Origin: JAFGAV01 sp041479055
GTDB taxonomy: Bacteria; Acidobacteriota; Aminicenantia; Aminicenantales; JAFGAV01
Assembly (NCBI GenBank): GCA_963702835.1
Contig: OY969762.1
Coordinates: 620,001 to 684,000 of the forward strand
Direction of reading: 5' to 3'
Length of the DNA: 64,000 nucleotides
Below, one piece after another: positions 7,058 through 15,286 of the stretch. Position numbers and translations under genes: made by a program. Each line of letters begins with the position of its first letter. Positions within the stretch are counted from its first letter, which is position 1. The notes below the pieces were generated by a model, which searched no databases, had not been told where the DNA came from, and saw nothing but the letters and a program-made list of their open reading frames with translations.

Positions 7058-10000
7058 CTTCGTCAACATCAGAATCGGCATTTTTGTAGAGGCTGAGGAA
7101 AGCTCGGTAGGCCTCCCGGGATTGACTCGATAGTCCCTGCTTCTGATAAAGCTTGGCCAGGTGGAAGAAGCTGCCCGCGTAGATGTCCCCCCAGCTGAGA
7201 CGGCCCGTCGTTAAGGCCGTAATGTCCTTAAATATTTTTTGGGCATGGCCGACATCCTTTTTTTTCTCATAGGCTAGGGCTGCCGCCTCCAGGAAGAGAG
7301 CGTGTTCATCGCTGAAGAGATGCTGGGCGGATAGGTAGGAAACGGCCTTGTCGAACTCCTCCACAGCCAGGTCCCACAAGCCCTGCTCGGAGGCGATCAC
7401 ACCCCTTAAATGGTGATAATAGCGGAGGTGCCGGATGTTTCCTTTTTGTTCCACCAGTTTTTTTAAATTTTCAGCCGTAGCGGTGGCCTCCTTCAGCCTG
7501 CCCTGCTGGACTTGCACCAGTCCCAGCCGGTGGAGAGCCTGTTTTTCTTCTTCCGAGTTATCTGCTTCCTGAGCGATCCGGATAGCCTCTTGGGCTGAGG
7601 CCAAGGCGGACGCAATCTGGCCACTCCTCAGATCTACAGAGGAAGCCAGGATGAGACAGGTCAATTCATCGCTCTTGTATCCGTTCTCTCGGGCTTGAAG
7701 AAGACTTTGGCCTATTTCCTGACGGCAGTCATGGAACCGGCCTTGGGACAAGGCCAGGCAGGCCAGCCAAAAATGGGCAGAAACTTGTCTTGAGGCGTCG
7801 GCGCTTTCAAGGACCCGGCGGTAGGCTTTCTCGGCTGAAGGAATATCCCCCTGGAGTGCATGGGCATGGCCCTGGAGCAGGAAAGAAGTGACGTCTCCCG
7901 GATCCGCTGCCAGGATACTCCGGCTTTCCGCTAATGCCTGTTCGTACTGGCCTTGGCTCAGGCAGACGGTAGCCAGGTAATAATGATAGTTTGTCTCGGA
8001 AAAGACACCACGGTTGGCTTCCAGAAGATTTCGCGCTTTCTCGTACAGCCCTTCGGCCATGGCAATATGGGATAAGTTGACATAATTGACATCTTTATAG
8101 ATGTTGAGCCGGCGGGCTCGATCGAACAAGGATTCGGCCGAGTCCCATTCTTCAAGGCTGCGGTAAAGCGAGGCCAGGGCGATGAGGCCGGTTTCATCAT
8201 CTGGGTATTGACGGAGGAATTCATTGTAAATTTGCAGGGCTTCCTGGGGAGAGGGGCTATAAAGCGTTGCATAAAACCCATTGATAAGGAATTTTTCCCG
8301 GGGAGATACGCGGTCGATGAGGCGGCGGGCTTTCTCCAGGTTTGTTTTGGTTTCGGCGGTGTTTCCTAAGTAGTGATAGTTGACCGCTGTCCTGAAGTAG
8401 GCCAGGGCGAATTCTGGGTCAAGGGCTAAGGCTTGCCCCATTTTTTTACTGCTCTCCTGGAATTTGCGTTGCTGGAAGAGCTCCGTCCCCTCCCAAAACA
8501 GTTTAAGTGCCTCAGGTGAATGGGTGGTGATTTTACCCACATCCTTGTCGATGTCCCGGGAGATTTCTTTTTTCGTGATGTCCAGGTCGGACTTGATTTG
8601 GAGGGTCAGGGCATCGACCATGAGGTTGAGACCTTCCAGGCCGCGTTGTCGAATGCTGTGGGCGCCCTTCAATTCCCAATCTTCAGCTCGGTGCAACAGG
8701 GTGTGTATATTGAAGTTATCGGCGATGCGGGCGATCCGGCCGTGCAGGATGTATCCGGCCTGGGCCCGTTCCGCCACATGTTTAAGGTCTTTTTCCGAGT
8801 AAGTCTGATTCTTGTCTAGACGTAGGTCGTCTAAGATTTGGAACAGTTGCTCCCCGGTAATGACGCGGATGTAACGGGACGGCAGTAAGTCCTGGATGAT
8901 AAGCATGGCCAGGGTCTTTCGCAAGTAATCCAGGTTCGGATCGCCTGTATCGTTTTCAAAATACATCACCGCCACCGTGATGGTGCGGCCTTCGGTCAAC
9001 AACTGTCCGGCCGGTGTTTCCTTGAAAACCAGGAGACGCAGTCCCAGGGCCACGGCCAGGAGCACAAGGACCAGTCCTACGGCCAGCCCGACGGGCCGGA
9101 CTCTCTGCCCCTGGGGCCGGGCCGAGCCGCCGGTTTTCTCCAGGGCTTGGAGAATTTCTGCCGCTGACTGGAATCGATTGTCCCTGTCTTTCTCTAAACA
9201 TTTTAAGATAAGAGCTTCCAGGGCCGGGGGCAGGCGGGAGTTGTACCGGGAGGGAGGGATTGGTTTGGAAGAGATGTGCTGGCGGAGGATCTCGGCCGTC
9301 GTCTCCGCTTCGAAGGGCTTTCGGCCGGTGACCATTTCGTAGAGGACGACACCCAGGCTGTAAATATCCGAGCGGGCGTCGGCTTTTTCACCGCGTGCCT
9401 GTTCGGGAGAGAGATAGGCCGGTGTGCCGGCCAGACCTTGGGAAGCAGGTCCTTCCGGGCCTTCGAGCGAGCGGGCCAGTCCGAAGTCGGTGATACGGAC
9501 CAGGCCTTTCCGGTCGATCAGAATGTTCTGGGGCTTGAGGTCCTGGTGGATGATGCCGTGGCGGTGGGCGACGGCCAGCCCCTGGCAAACCTGCCGCAAG
9601 ATGTCGGTCGCGGTCTCCTCCGAAAGTCTTTTTGAAGCCCGGATAAGATCGGCCAGGGTCTGGCCTTTGATGTACTCCATGGAGATGAACTTGATGCCGT
9701 TGACTTCGCCCAGGTCATACAGGCGGACCACGTTCTCGTGCGAGACAGACCGGCCCAGGAGGGCTTCCTGTTTGAACTGCTGGATGAAACCACGATCTCC
9801 GGAATGTTCCGGCTTGATCATCTTCAAGGCGACGTCGATGTTGAGTTCCTGGTCATGGGCTTTGTAAACCCGGCCCATACCGCCCCGGCCGATCTCCTCG
9901 ATGATCACGTAGCGGCCGCCGAATTTCTGGCCCGGGGCGAAGGACAGGGTGTCCCGTTCGGCCGGCGGGGGAGGGGGGGGCTTGGTCAGGGTTTCTTGGA

Positions 10001-10103
10001 CTCCGTCGCCCACATATTTGCCGCAACGGCCGCAATAATTCACATCAGCCGGGTTGGAATGGGAGCACTCCGGACACGTGTTGAACGAGGAATGGTCGCC
10101 CAT
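6972..10103 (-). CDS. Membrane Ser/Thr protein kinase with N-terminal zinc ribbon, TolB-like segment and C-terminal TPR repeats
   Basis: Protein of 1043 residues. Order: zinc ribbon (Cys10, Cys13, Cys24, Cys27), Pro-rich linker, kinase domain about 64-322 with glycine loop GRGGMGRVY, Lys94, HQDLKPQN near 186-193, DFG at 206-208 and GTPAYLSPEQ. A transmembrane helix lies near 338-360. A TolB/FlgO-like segment starting ITVAVMYFENDTGDPN follows, then about 500 residues of TPR repeats outside the membrane. The catalytic loop has Gln where most kinases have Arg before the Asp, so it is a non-RD kinase. This layout is common in Acidobacteria. The last codons overlap the radical SAM gene on the other strand. 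Confidence 0.9.
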   Translation of the reverse strand: MGDHSSFNTCPECSHSNPADVNYCGRCGKYVGDGVQETLTKPPPPPPAERDTLSFAPGQKFGGRYVIIEEIGRGGMGRVYKAHDQELNIDVALKMIKPEHSGDRGFIQQFKQEALLGRSVSHENVVRLYDLGEVNGIKFISMEYIKGQTLADLIRASKRLSEETATDILRQVCQGLAVAHRHGIIHQDLKPQNILIDRKGLVRITDFGLARSLEGPEGPASQGLAGTPAYLSPEQARGEKADARSDIYSLGVVLYEMVTGRKPFEAETTAEILRQHISSKPIPPSRYNSRLPPALEALILKCLEKDRDNRFQSAAEILQALEKTGGSARPQGQRVRPVGLAVGLVLVLLAVALGLRLLVFKETPAGQLLTEGRTITVAVMYFENDTGDPNLDYLRKTLAMLIIQDLLPSRYIRVITGEQLFQILDDLRLDKNQTYSEKDLKHVAERAQAGYILHGRIARIADNFNIHTLLHRAEDWELKGAHSIRQRGLEGLNLMVDALTLQIKSDLDITKKEISRDIDKDVGKITTHSPEALKLFWEGTELFQQRKFQESSKKMGQALALDPEFALAYFRTAVNYHYLGNTAETKTNLEKARRLIDRVSPREKFLINGFYATLYSPSPQEALQIYNEFLRQYPDDETGLIALASLYRSLEEWDSAESLFDRARRLNIYKDVNYVNLSHIAMAEGLYEKARNLLEANRGVFSETNYHYYLATVCLSQGQYEQALAESRSILAADPGDVTSFLLQGHAHALQGDIPSAEKAYRRVLESADASRQVSAHFWLACLALSQGRFHDCRQEIGQSLLQARENGYKSDELTCLILASSVDLRSGQIASALASAQEAIRIAQEADNSEEEKQALHRLGLVQVQQGRLKEATATAENLKKLVEQKGNIRHLRYYHHLRGVIASEQGLWDLAVEEFDKAVSYLSAQHLFSDEHALFLEAAALAYEKKKDVGHAQKIFKDITALTTGRLSWGDIYAGSFFHLAKLYQKQGLSSQSREAYRAFLSLYKNADSDVDEVREAQRELKALSQTSNFVPPPKSTGVGE

Positions 10104-10111
10104 TGCCCCTA

Positions 10112-10140
10112 ATATTAGGAGGTTAGGCCGGGCCTGTCAA
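10112..10140 (-). promoter_or_regulatory. Consensus promoter for the kinase gene, likely giving a leaderless mRNA
   Basis: On the minus strand TTGACA (10140-10135) and TAATAT (10117-10112) are 17 bp apart. The kinase ATG begins at 10103, only 8 bases past the -10 box, so transcription should start at or beside the A of the ATG. The kinase therefore probably has a leaderless message. Confidence 0.65.
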
Positions 10141-10146
10141 TTTGTC

Positions 10147-10635
10147 TTAAGTGACGACTTTCTCTATATCCTTCTCGGCGTAGTCCTCGAACTGGAGGGC
10201 CAGGCGGTACTCGCTCTGGAGCATCAGGAAGTGGCTCTGCTCGACTTTGCTCAGGTAGAGCAGGATTTTCTTTATGTCCGCGCTGAGCCGGCGGGCCAAG
10301 GCGAGGTAGAAGGCCTGCGCGGCCTTTTCCGCTTTCATGGCCTGGGACAGGACTTCGACCAGGCCGGTGGACGGCCTGACCTTGACGGAGGGCAGGAGTT
10401 TTTGGTCCGCCCGGGCCGGTATATTGATCTTGCGGCCGGGGTACATGGACCGGAAGAGATTCTTAAGGATTTCGGTGTGTTTGCTCTCCTCGAAGGCCAG
10501 CAACTGGAACTTTTCCTTGAGCAAAGGATTTTTCAGCCGCTCGGCCAGCCGGGAATAGACTCGGTCCGAATCTATCTCGGCCCGGACCGCCAGGCCCAAC
10601 AGCTTCGGCACGGAAAATCTTTCGATGCTCATCAT
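10147..10635 (-). CDS. Ferritin-like (rubrerythrin-type) diiron protein
   Basis: Four-helix-bundle protein of 162 residues. Carboxylate/histidine pairs expected for a diiron centre are visible: RAEIDSDRVY, FEESKHTE, KAEKAAQAFY and KVEQSHFLML. It has no rubredoxin domain, unlike the rubrerythrin gene at 12.5-13.1 kb. A good ribosome site (AAAGGAG) precedes the paired ATGs at 10635 and 10632. It lies between the kinase gene and polX on the same strand. A role in peroxide or iron handling is likely from the family; no substrate can be read. Confidence 0.8.
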   Translation of the reverse strand: MMSIERFSVPKLLGLAVRAEIDSDRVYSRLAERLKNPLLKEKFQLLAFEESKHTEILKNLFRSMYPGRKINIPARADQKLLPSVKVRPSTGLVEVLSQAMKAEKAAQAFYLALARRLSADIKKILLYLSKVEQSHFLMLQSEYRLALQFEDYAEKDIEKVVT

Positions 10636-10666
10636 TCCGTCTCCTTTCGGGCTGAAATCTATTCTA

Positions 10667-12391
10667 TCATGAGCCGGCTTTTTTCCTAAAGCCTTTCAGC
10701 TTCTCGACCGGCAGGCAGTTGAGGATGTCGGCTTTGGCCAGCCAGGCCCGGCGGGCGATGCCCACTCCGAAGCGCATCATGGCCAGCCCGCCGGCCTGAT
10801 GAGTGTCGGTGCCCAGGCTGATGCGGATGCCCTTGTCCTTGGCTTGTTTGAGGTGGAGCTCGTTGAGGTCGAGCCGGTCGAAGTAGGCATTGAGCTCGAG
10901 GGCCACGCCGGCGGCCCGGGCCGCTTCCATGACCTTCTCCAGGTCCACCTGGTAGCCTTCCCGGCCGGAGATGAGGCGGCCGGTGGGGTGTCCGATGGCC
11001 GTGACGAGGGGGTTGGACATGGCCTTGATCATGCGCTCGGTGACGTTCTTGCGGAATCCCGAATGGATCGAGGCGATGACGATGTCGAGCTGGCCGAGGA
11101 CCGAGTCGGGCAGGTCCAGGCGGCCGTCGGCCAGGATGTCTACCTCAGTGCCCTTGAGAAGCCGCGGGCCTCGTCCCGCTCGGTTCAGCTTGTCGATCTC
11201 CCGGATTTGCCGGCGGAGTCGCTCCGGACTCAATCCGCCGGCATAGGCTGCCGACCGCGAATGGTCGCAGACGGCGATGTACCGATAGCCCAGGCGGCGG
11301 GCCGCTTCCGCCAGTTCCAGGAGAGAGAGACGGCCGTCGCTCCAGTCGGAGTGGACATGGAGGTCGCCCCGGATGTCTTCGGCCTTGACGATGGCCGGCA
11401 GCCGTCCTTGCAGGGCCAGTTCCACTTCCCCCCGGTCCTCCCTCATTTCCGGCGGGATGAGCGGCAGCCCGAGGCTGCGGTAAACCTCCTCCTCGCTGCG
11501 GCCGGCGATCTTTCGTGAGCCGCGGAAAACGCCGTACTCGGAGATCTTCAACCCCCTGTCCTTGGCCATTCCGCGGAGCTTGATGTTGTGGGCCTTGGAG
11601 CCGGTGAAATACTGCAGGGCGGCGCCGTACTCGGACTCTTTAGCCAGCCGCAAGTCCACCTGCCTCTGGCCGCCCGGGGCCTGGACCATGATTGAACTCT
11701 TGGTTTCGCCCGCGCTCAGGACGCGCTGGGCCCCGGGGAAGCGGGTGAACCAGGCGATGAGCTCCTGACTGTCTTTGGCCCGGCCGCCGGCCAGGATGTC
11801 GATGTCGCCCACGGTCTCCCGCATGCGGCGGAGCGAGCCCGCCGGCGAGAGCCTAAGGAACTTGGGGTTCTTCTGAAGATAAGCCAGGACTTCTTCCACC
11901 ACGGTCATGGCCTCAAAGATGGAAATGCGCTCCTGGGCCCGTTCATACAACTCAATCCCTTTAAGAATATTGGCCGCCCGCTTCTCTCCCAAGCCCCGCA
12001 GCTTGGCCAAGGAGCCGTCCTGGATGATGCGCTTGAGGCCGGCCAGGTCCTCGAGGCCCAGCTCTTTCCAGACCAGGCGGATGGTCTTGCCGCCCAGGCC
12101 CTGAACTTCGAGCAGGGGCAGCAGCCCTTCCGGTATAGCGGACAGAGCTTCCTGGTATTTTTCCATCTTGCCGGTGCGCAGGTATTCTTCGATCTTGGAG
12201 GCCAGCCCGCTGCCGATACCGGGGACCTGGCGCAGCTTGTTCTCGGCGGCCAGCGTCTCTACGTCTTCGGTCAGGTCCTCCAGAATGCGGCTGGCTTTCT
12301 GATAGGCGAGGACTTTGAAGCTGACTTCGCCCTTGATCTCCAAAGCGTCGGCGATGCGGCTGAAGAGGCGCGCCAGCTCCTTGTTTTTCAT
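10667..12391 (-). CDS. polX: DNA polymerase X family protein with C-terminal PHP domain
   Basis: Protein of 574 residues with the bacterial PolX layout: an N-terminal 8-kDa-like and helix-hairpin-helix region (VPGIGSGLASKIEEYL, VQGLGGKTIRLVW, LRGLGEKRAANIL), a nucleotidyltransferase palm with GSLRRMRETVGDIDIL metal-binding aspartates and VDLRL, and a PHP metallo-domain (GDLHVHSDWSDG, VCDHS, ending SLGTDTH). Family members act in gap-filling DNA repair, and the PHP domain can supply 3'-5' exonuclease activity. It has its own promoter upstream. Confidence 0.93.
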   Translation of the reverse strand: MKNKELARLFSRIADALEIKGEVSFKVLAYQKASRILEDLTEDVETLAAENKLRQVPGIGSGLASKIEEYLRTGKMEKYQEALSAIPEGLLPLLEVQGLGGKTIRLVWKELGLEDLAGLKRIIQDGSLAKLRGLGEKRAANILKGIELYERAQERISIFEAMTVVEEVLAYLQKNPKFLRLSPAGSLRRMRETVGDIDILAGGRAKDSQELIAWFTRFPGAQRVLSAGETKSSIMVQAPGGQRQVDLRLAKESEYGAALQYFTGSKAHNIKLRGMAKDRGLKISEYGVFRGSRKIAGRSEEEVYRSLGLPLIPPEMREDRGEVELALQGRLPAIVKAEDIRGDLHVHSDWSDGRLSLLELAEAARRLGYRYIAVCDHSRSAAYAGGLSPERLRRQIREIDKLNRAGRGPRLLKGTEVDILADGRLDLPDSVLGQLDIVIASIHSGFRKNVTERMIKAMSNPLVTAIGHPTGRLISGREGYQVDLEKVMEAARAAGVALELNAYFDRLDLNELHLKQAKDKGIRISLGTDTHQAGGLAMMRFGVGIARRAWLAKADILNCLPVEKLKGFRKKAGS

Positions 12392-12422
12392 GACCTACAG
12401 GTTAAACGTATAAGTGTATTTG

Positions 12423-12451
12423 AAGATAGCAATTACAAAAGAAGCTGTCAA
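12423..12451 (-). promoter_or_regulatory. Promoter for polX
   Basis: On the minus strand TTGACA (12451-12446) and TATCTT (12428-12423) are 17 bp apart and lie 32-60 bp upstream of the polX ATG at 12391. Confidence 0.5.
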
Positions 12452-12545
12452 TAAAATGAGCCTCTCCTTTTCCGCGATCAAACATACAGAAAGGGCGGTA
12501 GAGTGCAGACAGGAAAAACCTCGAGGACTTATCGAAGGCTGAGAA

Positions 12546-13106
12546 TCAGCGGACAAAGCCCAGCTGCATGTAAAAGCCCTGGGGCTTGGCGCAGGCCGGG
12601 CAGGCCTTGGGCGCCTCCTTGCTCTTGTGGATATATCCGCAGTTCAGGCATTTCCATTCGGTCTCGGCGCTGTCCGATTTGAACAGCCTGCCGGACTCCA
12701 GCTTTTCGGCCAGCTTGAGGTAGCGCTCTTCGTGCTTCTCCTCGACTTCAGCGATTTCCTTGAACGCCTCGGCGATGATTTTTTCGCCCTCTTGGCGGGC
12801 AACCTTTTCGAACTCGGGATACATGGTCTTCCACTCGTAGTTTTCGCCGGCCGCGGCGTGCTTGAGGTTCTCCAGGGTGGAGCCGATGGCGTGAATGTTA
12901 TAGGTGTTTGTCATTTCGACCCGGCCCTTCATTAGCTCGAATTCGCGCTGGGCATGGGCCCGCTCGTTGTCGGCCGTTTCCTCAAAGACATGGGCGATCC
13001 ATTCGTAGCCGTCCTTTCGGGCGCGCTGGGCGAAAAACATATATTTATTGCGGGCCATGGATTCGCCGGCAAAGGCTTTGAGAAGATTCTCTTGGGTCTT
13101 GTTCAT
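12546..13106 (-). CDS. rbr: Rubrerythrin
   Basis: Protein of 186 residues with an N-terminal ferritin-like diiron domain (AFAGESMARNKY, FEETADNERAHAQREFE, EVEEKHEERY) and a C-terminal rubredoxin-like zinc/iron knuckle (CLNCGYIH then CPACAKP). Rubrerythrins reduce hydrogen peroxide in anaerobes and microaerophiles. ATG 13106 is chosen because AAGGAG lies directly upstream; a start at 13136 is open but has no ribosome site. With the ferritin-like gene at 10.1 kb this points to an oxygen-sensitive host. Confidence 0.94.
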   Translation of the reverse strand: MNKTQENLLKAFAGESMARNKYMFFAQRARKDGYEWIAHVFEETADNERAHAQREFELMKGRVEMTNTYNIHAIGSTLENLKHAAAGENYEWKTMYPEFEKVARQEGEKIIAEAFKEIAEVEEKHEERYLKLAEKLESGRLFKSDSAETEWKCLNCGYIHKSKEAPKACPACAKPQGFYMQLGFVR

Positions 13107-13125
13107 GTCTCCTTCCTCCCGATTG

Positions 13126-13154
13126 ACTATATCCAAATAAGATTTCTCTGTCCA
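13126..13154 (-). promoter_or_regulatory. Promoter for rubrerythrin
   Basis: On the minus strand TGGACA (13154-13149) and TATAGT (13131-13126) are 17 bp apart, 20 bp upstream of ATG 13106. Confidence 0.55.
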
Positions 13155-13172
13155 GATCCTGCCGGGGTGAGA

Positions 13173-14402
13173 TTATTTCTTTAAGAGCCTGTAGAATTTC
13201 CGCTTGCCGATCTTGAGGATCGCTTCCTTTTTGTTCTTCATATCCAGTTTAAGGCTGATGTCCTCGACCCGCCGGCCGTCCAAGGAAATCCCCCCCTGCT
13301 GGACGAGGCGCTTGAATTCCCCGCGGGAGGGAAGAATTTTCTTATCGACAAGCAGGTCGAGGAGCAGGATCTGGGCGCTGCCGACGACGATTTCTTCGAT
13401 ATCCGCGGGAATTTCCTTGCGCTTGAAAACTTTTTCAAACTCTTCCAGCGCCTTCTTTGCTTCCGGCCGGCCCCAAAAGTCGGCGGCCAATTTCTCGGCC
13501 AACTGGGCCTTCAGGTCGCGCGGGTTGACTTTACCTTGGGCCGCTTCTTTCTTCCATTGGCTTATGAGTGAGGAGGGAACGTCCGTCAACAGGTCATAGT
13601 ACTTGTACATGAGGTCGTCTGAGATGGACATGACCTTGCCGAAGATCTCCGCCGCCGGCTCGGTGACGCCGATGGTGTTGCCCAGGGACTTGCTCATCTT
13701 CTGCACGCCGTCCAGGCCTTCGAGCAGGGGCAGGGTCATGACCACCTGCGGCTCCTGGCCGAACTCCCGCTGGATATCGCGGCCGACAAGCAGGTTGAAC
13801 TTCTGGTCGGTGCCGCCCATTTCCACGTCCGTTTTCAAGGCCACCGAATCGTAGGCCTGCATCAGGGGATAGAGCATCTCGTGGACGGAGATGGGCTGCC
13901 CGTTCTTGAGCCTCTTGGTGAAGTCGTCCCGCTCCAGGATGCGGGCCACGGTGTGCTTGGCCGCCAGCTTGATGATGTCGAAGCTGGTCAGGGCGCCCAG
14001 CCAGCGCGAATTGAAGTCGATGACCGTCTTGGCCGGGTCAAGGACTTTAAAAACCTGGACCTTGTACGTCTCGGCGTTACGGTTGATCTCCTCGCGGGTC
14101 ATGGGCGGCCTGGTCACCGAGCGTCCCGAGGGATCTCCGATGAGGCCGGTGAAATCGCCAATGAGGAAGACGACCGTATGGCCCAGGTCCTGGAAGTGCT
14201 TCATCTTGCGCAGGATGACGGTATGGCCCAGGTGGAGGTCCGGGGCGGTGGGGTCGAAACCGACTTTGATCTGAAGGGGAGCGCCGGTTTTGTGGGATCG
14301 CTCCAGCTTGGCCCGAAGCTCGTCCTCTTGGATGATCTCGACGCAGCCCTTCTTCAGATATTCGAGCTGCTCGGCGACGGGCTTGAAGGTCGTTTTTTTC
14401 AT
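13173..14402 (-). CDS. tyrS: Tyrosyl-tRNA synthetase
   Basis: Class I aminoacyl-tRNA synthetase of 409 residues that charges tRNA-Tyr. The HIGH-like motif is HLGHTV near residue 57 and the KMSKS motif is intact (GVQKMSKSLGNTIG). The C-terminus is an S4-type RNA-binding domain (GGISLDGRRVEDISLKL). The C-terminal S4 domain and length match standard bacterial TyrRS. The matching tRNA-Tyr(GTA) lies at 21.9 kb. It is followed directly on the same strand by the rubrerythrin gene. Confidence 0.96.
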   Translation of the reverse strand: MKKTTFKPVAEQLEYLKKGCVEIIQEDELRAKLERSHKTGAPLQIKVGFDPTAPDLHLGHTVILRKMKHFQDLGHTVVFLIGDFTGLIGDPSGRSVTRPPMTREEINRNAETYKVQVFKVLDPAKTVIDFNSRWLGALTSFDIIKLAAKHTVARILERDDFTKRLKNGQPISVHEMLYPLMQAYDSVALKTDVEMGGTDQKFNLLVGRDIQREFGQEPQVVMTLPLLEGLDGVQKMSKSLGNTIGVTEPAAEIFGKVMSISDDLMYKYYDLLTDVPSSLISQWKKEAAQGKVNPRDLKAQLAEKLAADFWGRPEAKKALEEFEKVFKRKEIPADIEEIVVGSAQILLLDLLVDKKILPSRGEFKRLVQQGGISLDGRRVEDISLKLDMKNKKEAILKIGKRKFYRLLKK

Positions 14403-14633
14403 AGCCGCGGGACTCGTTTTTCCGCTCGGCCCATCATGATAATCGAAAATGGCGCATAAGTAAAAGGCTTAAATCTGTATTAATTCTTGATTGATTCTTG
14501 CCTCAAATCTTTTATTGATCAAATTGGCTTAGATGATGTTTTTTGGGCCAAAAAAGTAAGGTTTAAGGCTCTAATCTTTCTGAAAAGTTAATTTAATTAT
14601 ATTATAATCAGCAGAATAACTTGGTCTGACCCT
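14403..14633. other. AT-rich gap between purN and tyrS with a GGGTCAGACC-like motif
   Basis: A 231-bp stretch without a supported gene, far more AT-rich than its flanks. It must hold the tyrS promoter, but no clear consensus pair is visible. A TATAAT on the plus strand near 14602 has no gene to serve. Bases 14618-14633 read, on the minus strand, AGGGTCAGACCAAGTT. I recall similar GGGGTCAGACC sequences beside REP-associated transposase genes; no transposase is present here. Confidence 0.35.
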
Positions 14634-15269
14634 CTATTTAATAAATACTCGCCGGCCGCGCACCTCCAGCCGGCCCTCGAAGAAGAGCCGCACCGAGTCG
14701 GGGTAGATCTTGTGCTCCTCGACCAGGATGCGGTCGGCCAGCGTCTGCTCGGTGTCGTCCCGGAGCACGGGCACTGCGGCTTGGAGGATAATCGGCCCCA
14801 TGTCCACTTCCTCGGCTACGAAGTGGACGGTGGCCCCCGAGAAGCGCACCCCCCAGTCAATGGCTTTCTGCTGGACGTGCAGGCCGGGGAAGGAGGGCAG
14901 GAGGGCCGGGTGGATGTTCATAATGCGGTTTTTGTACTCCCGGCAGAAAAAAGAGGTTAGGACCTTCATGTAGCCGGCCAGACAGACCAGGTCTACGTTT
15001 CTCCGCCGCAGCTCTTTGATAATATCCCGGTCGTATTCCTCTTTTTCGGGGTAGAGCTTGGGGTTGAGGTAAAGCGACTCCAGGCCTCTCTCCCGCGCCG
15101 CCCGAAGCCCCGCCGCATCCTCTTTGTTGCTGAGGACCAGGACGATATCGGCGTTGATGCGGCCGTTGCGCATGGCATCATGGAGGGCCATGAAGTTCGA
15201 CCCGCGGCCGGAGAGGAGAACGGCGACTCGCCCCCTTTTTTGGGGGCTGAGGAAGGCCTCTTGGCTCAT
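14634..15269 (-). CDS. purN: Phosphoribosylglycinamide formyltransferase (GAR transformylase)
   Basis: Folate-dependent enzyme of 211 residues for the third step of purine synthesis, formylating GAR. Seen: the N-terminal LLSGRGSNFMAL phosphate-binding loop, LAGYMKVLT, the catalytic NIHPALLPSFPG stretch with its Asn and His, and the catalytic Asp in EEVDMGPIIL. It is the last gene of purB-purS-purQ-purL-purN, 17 bp after purL, with a GGGG-rich ribosome site. Confidence 0.95.
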   Translation of the reverse strand: MSQEAFLSPQKRGRVAVLLSGRGSNFMALHDAMRNGRINADIVLVLSNKEDAAGLRAARERGLESLYLNPKLYPEKEEYDRDIIKELRRRNVDLVCLAGYMKVLTSFFCREYKNRIMNIHPALLPSFPGLHVQQKAIDWGVRFSGATVHFVAEEVDMGPIILQAAVPVLRDDTEQTLADRILVEEHKIYPDSVRLFFEGRLEVRGRRVFIK

Positions 15270-15286
15270 GGGCTTCCCCCTTGTTC

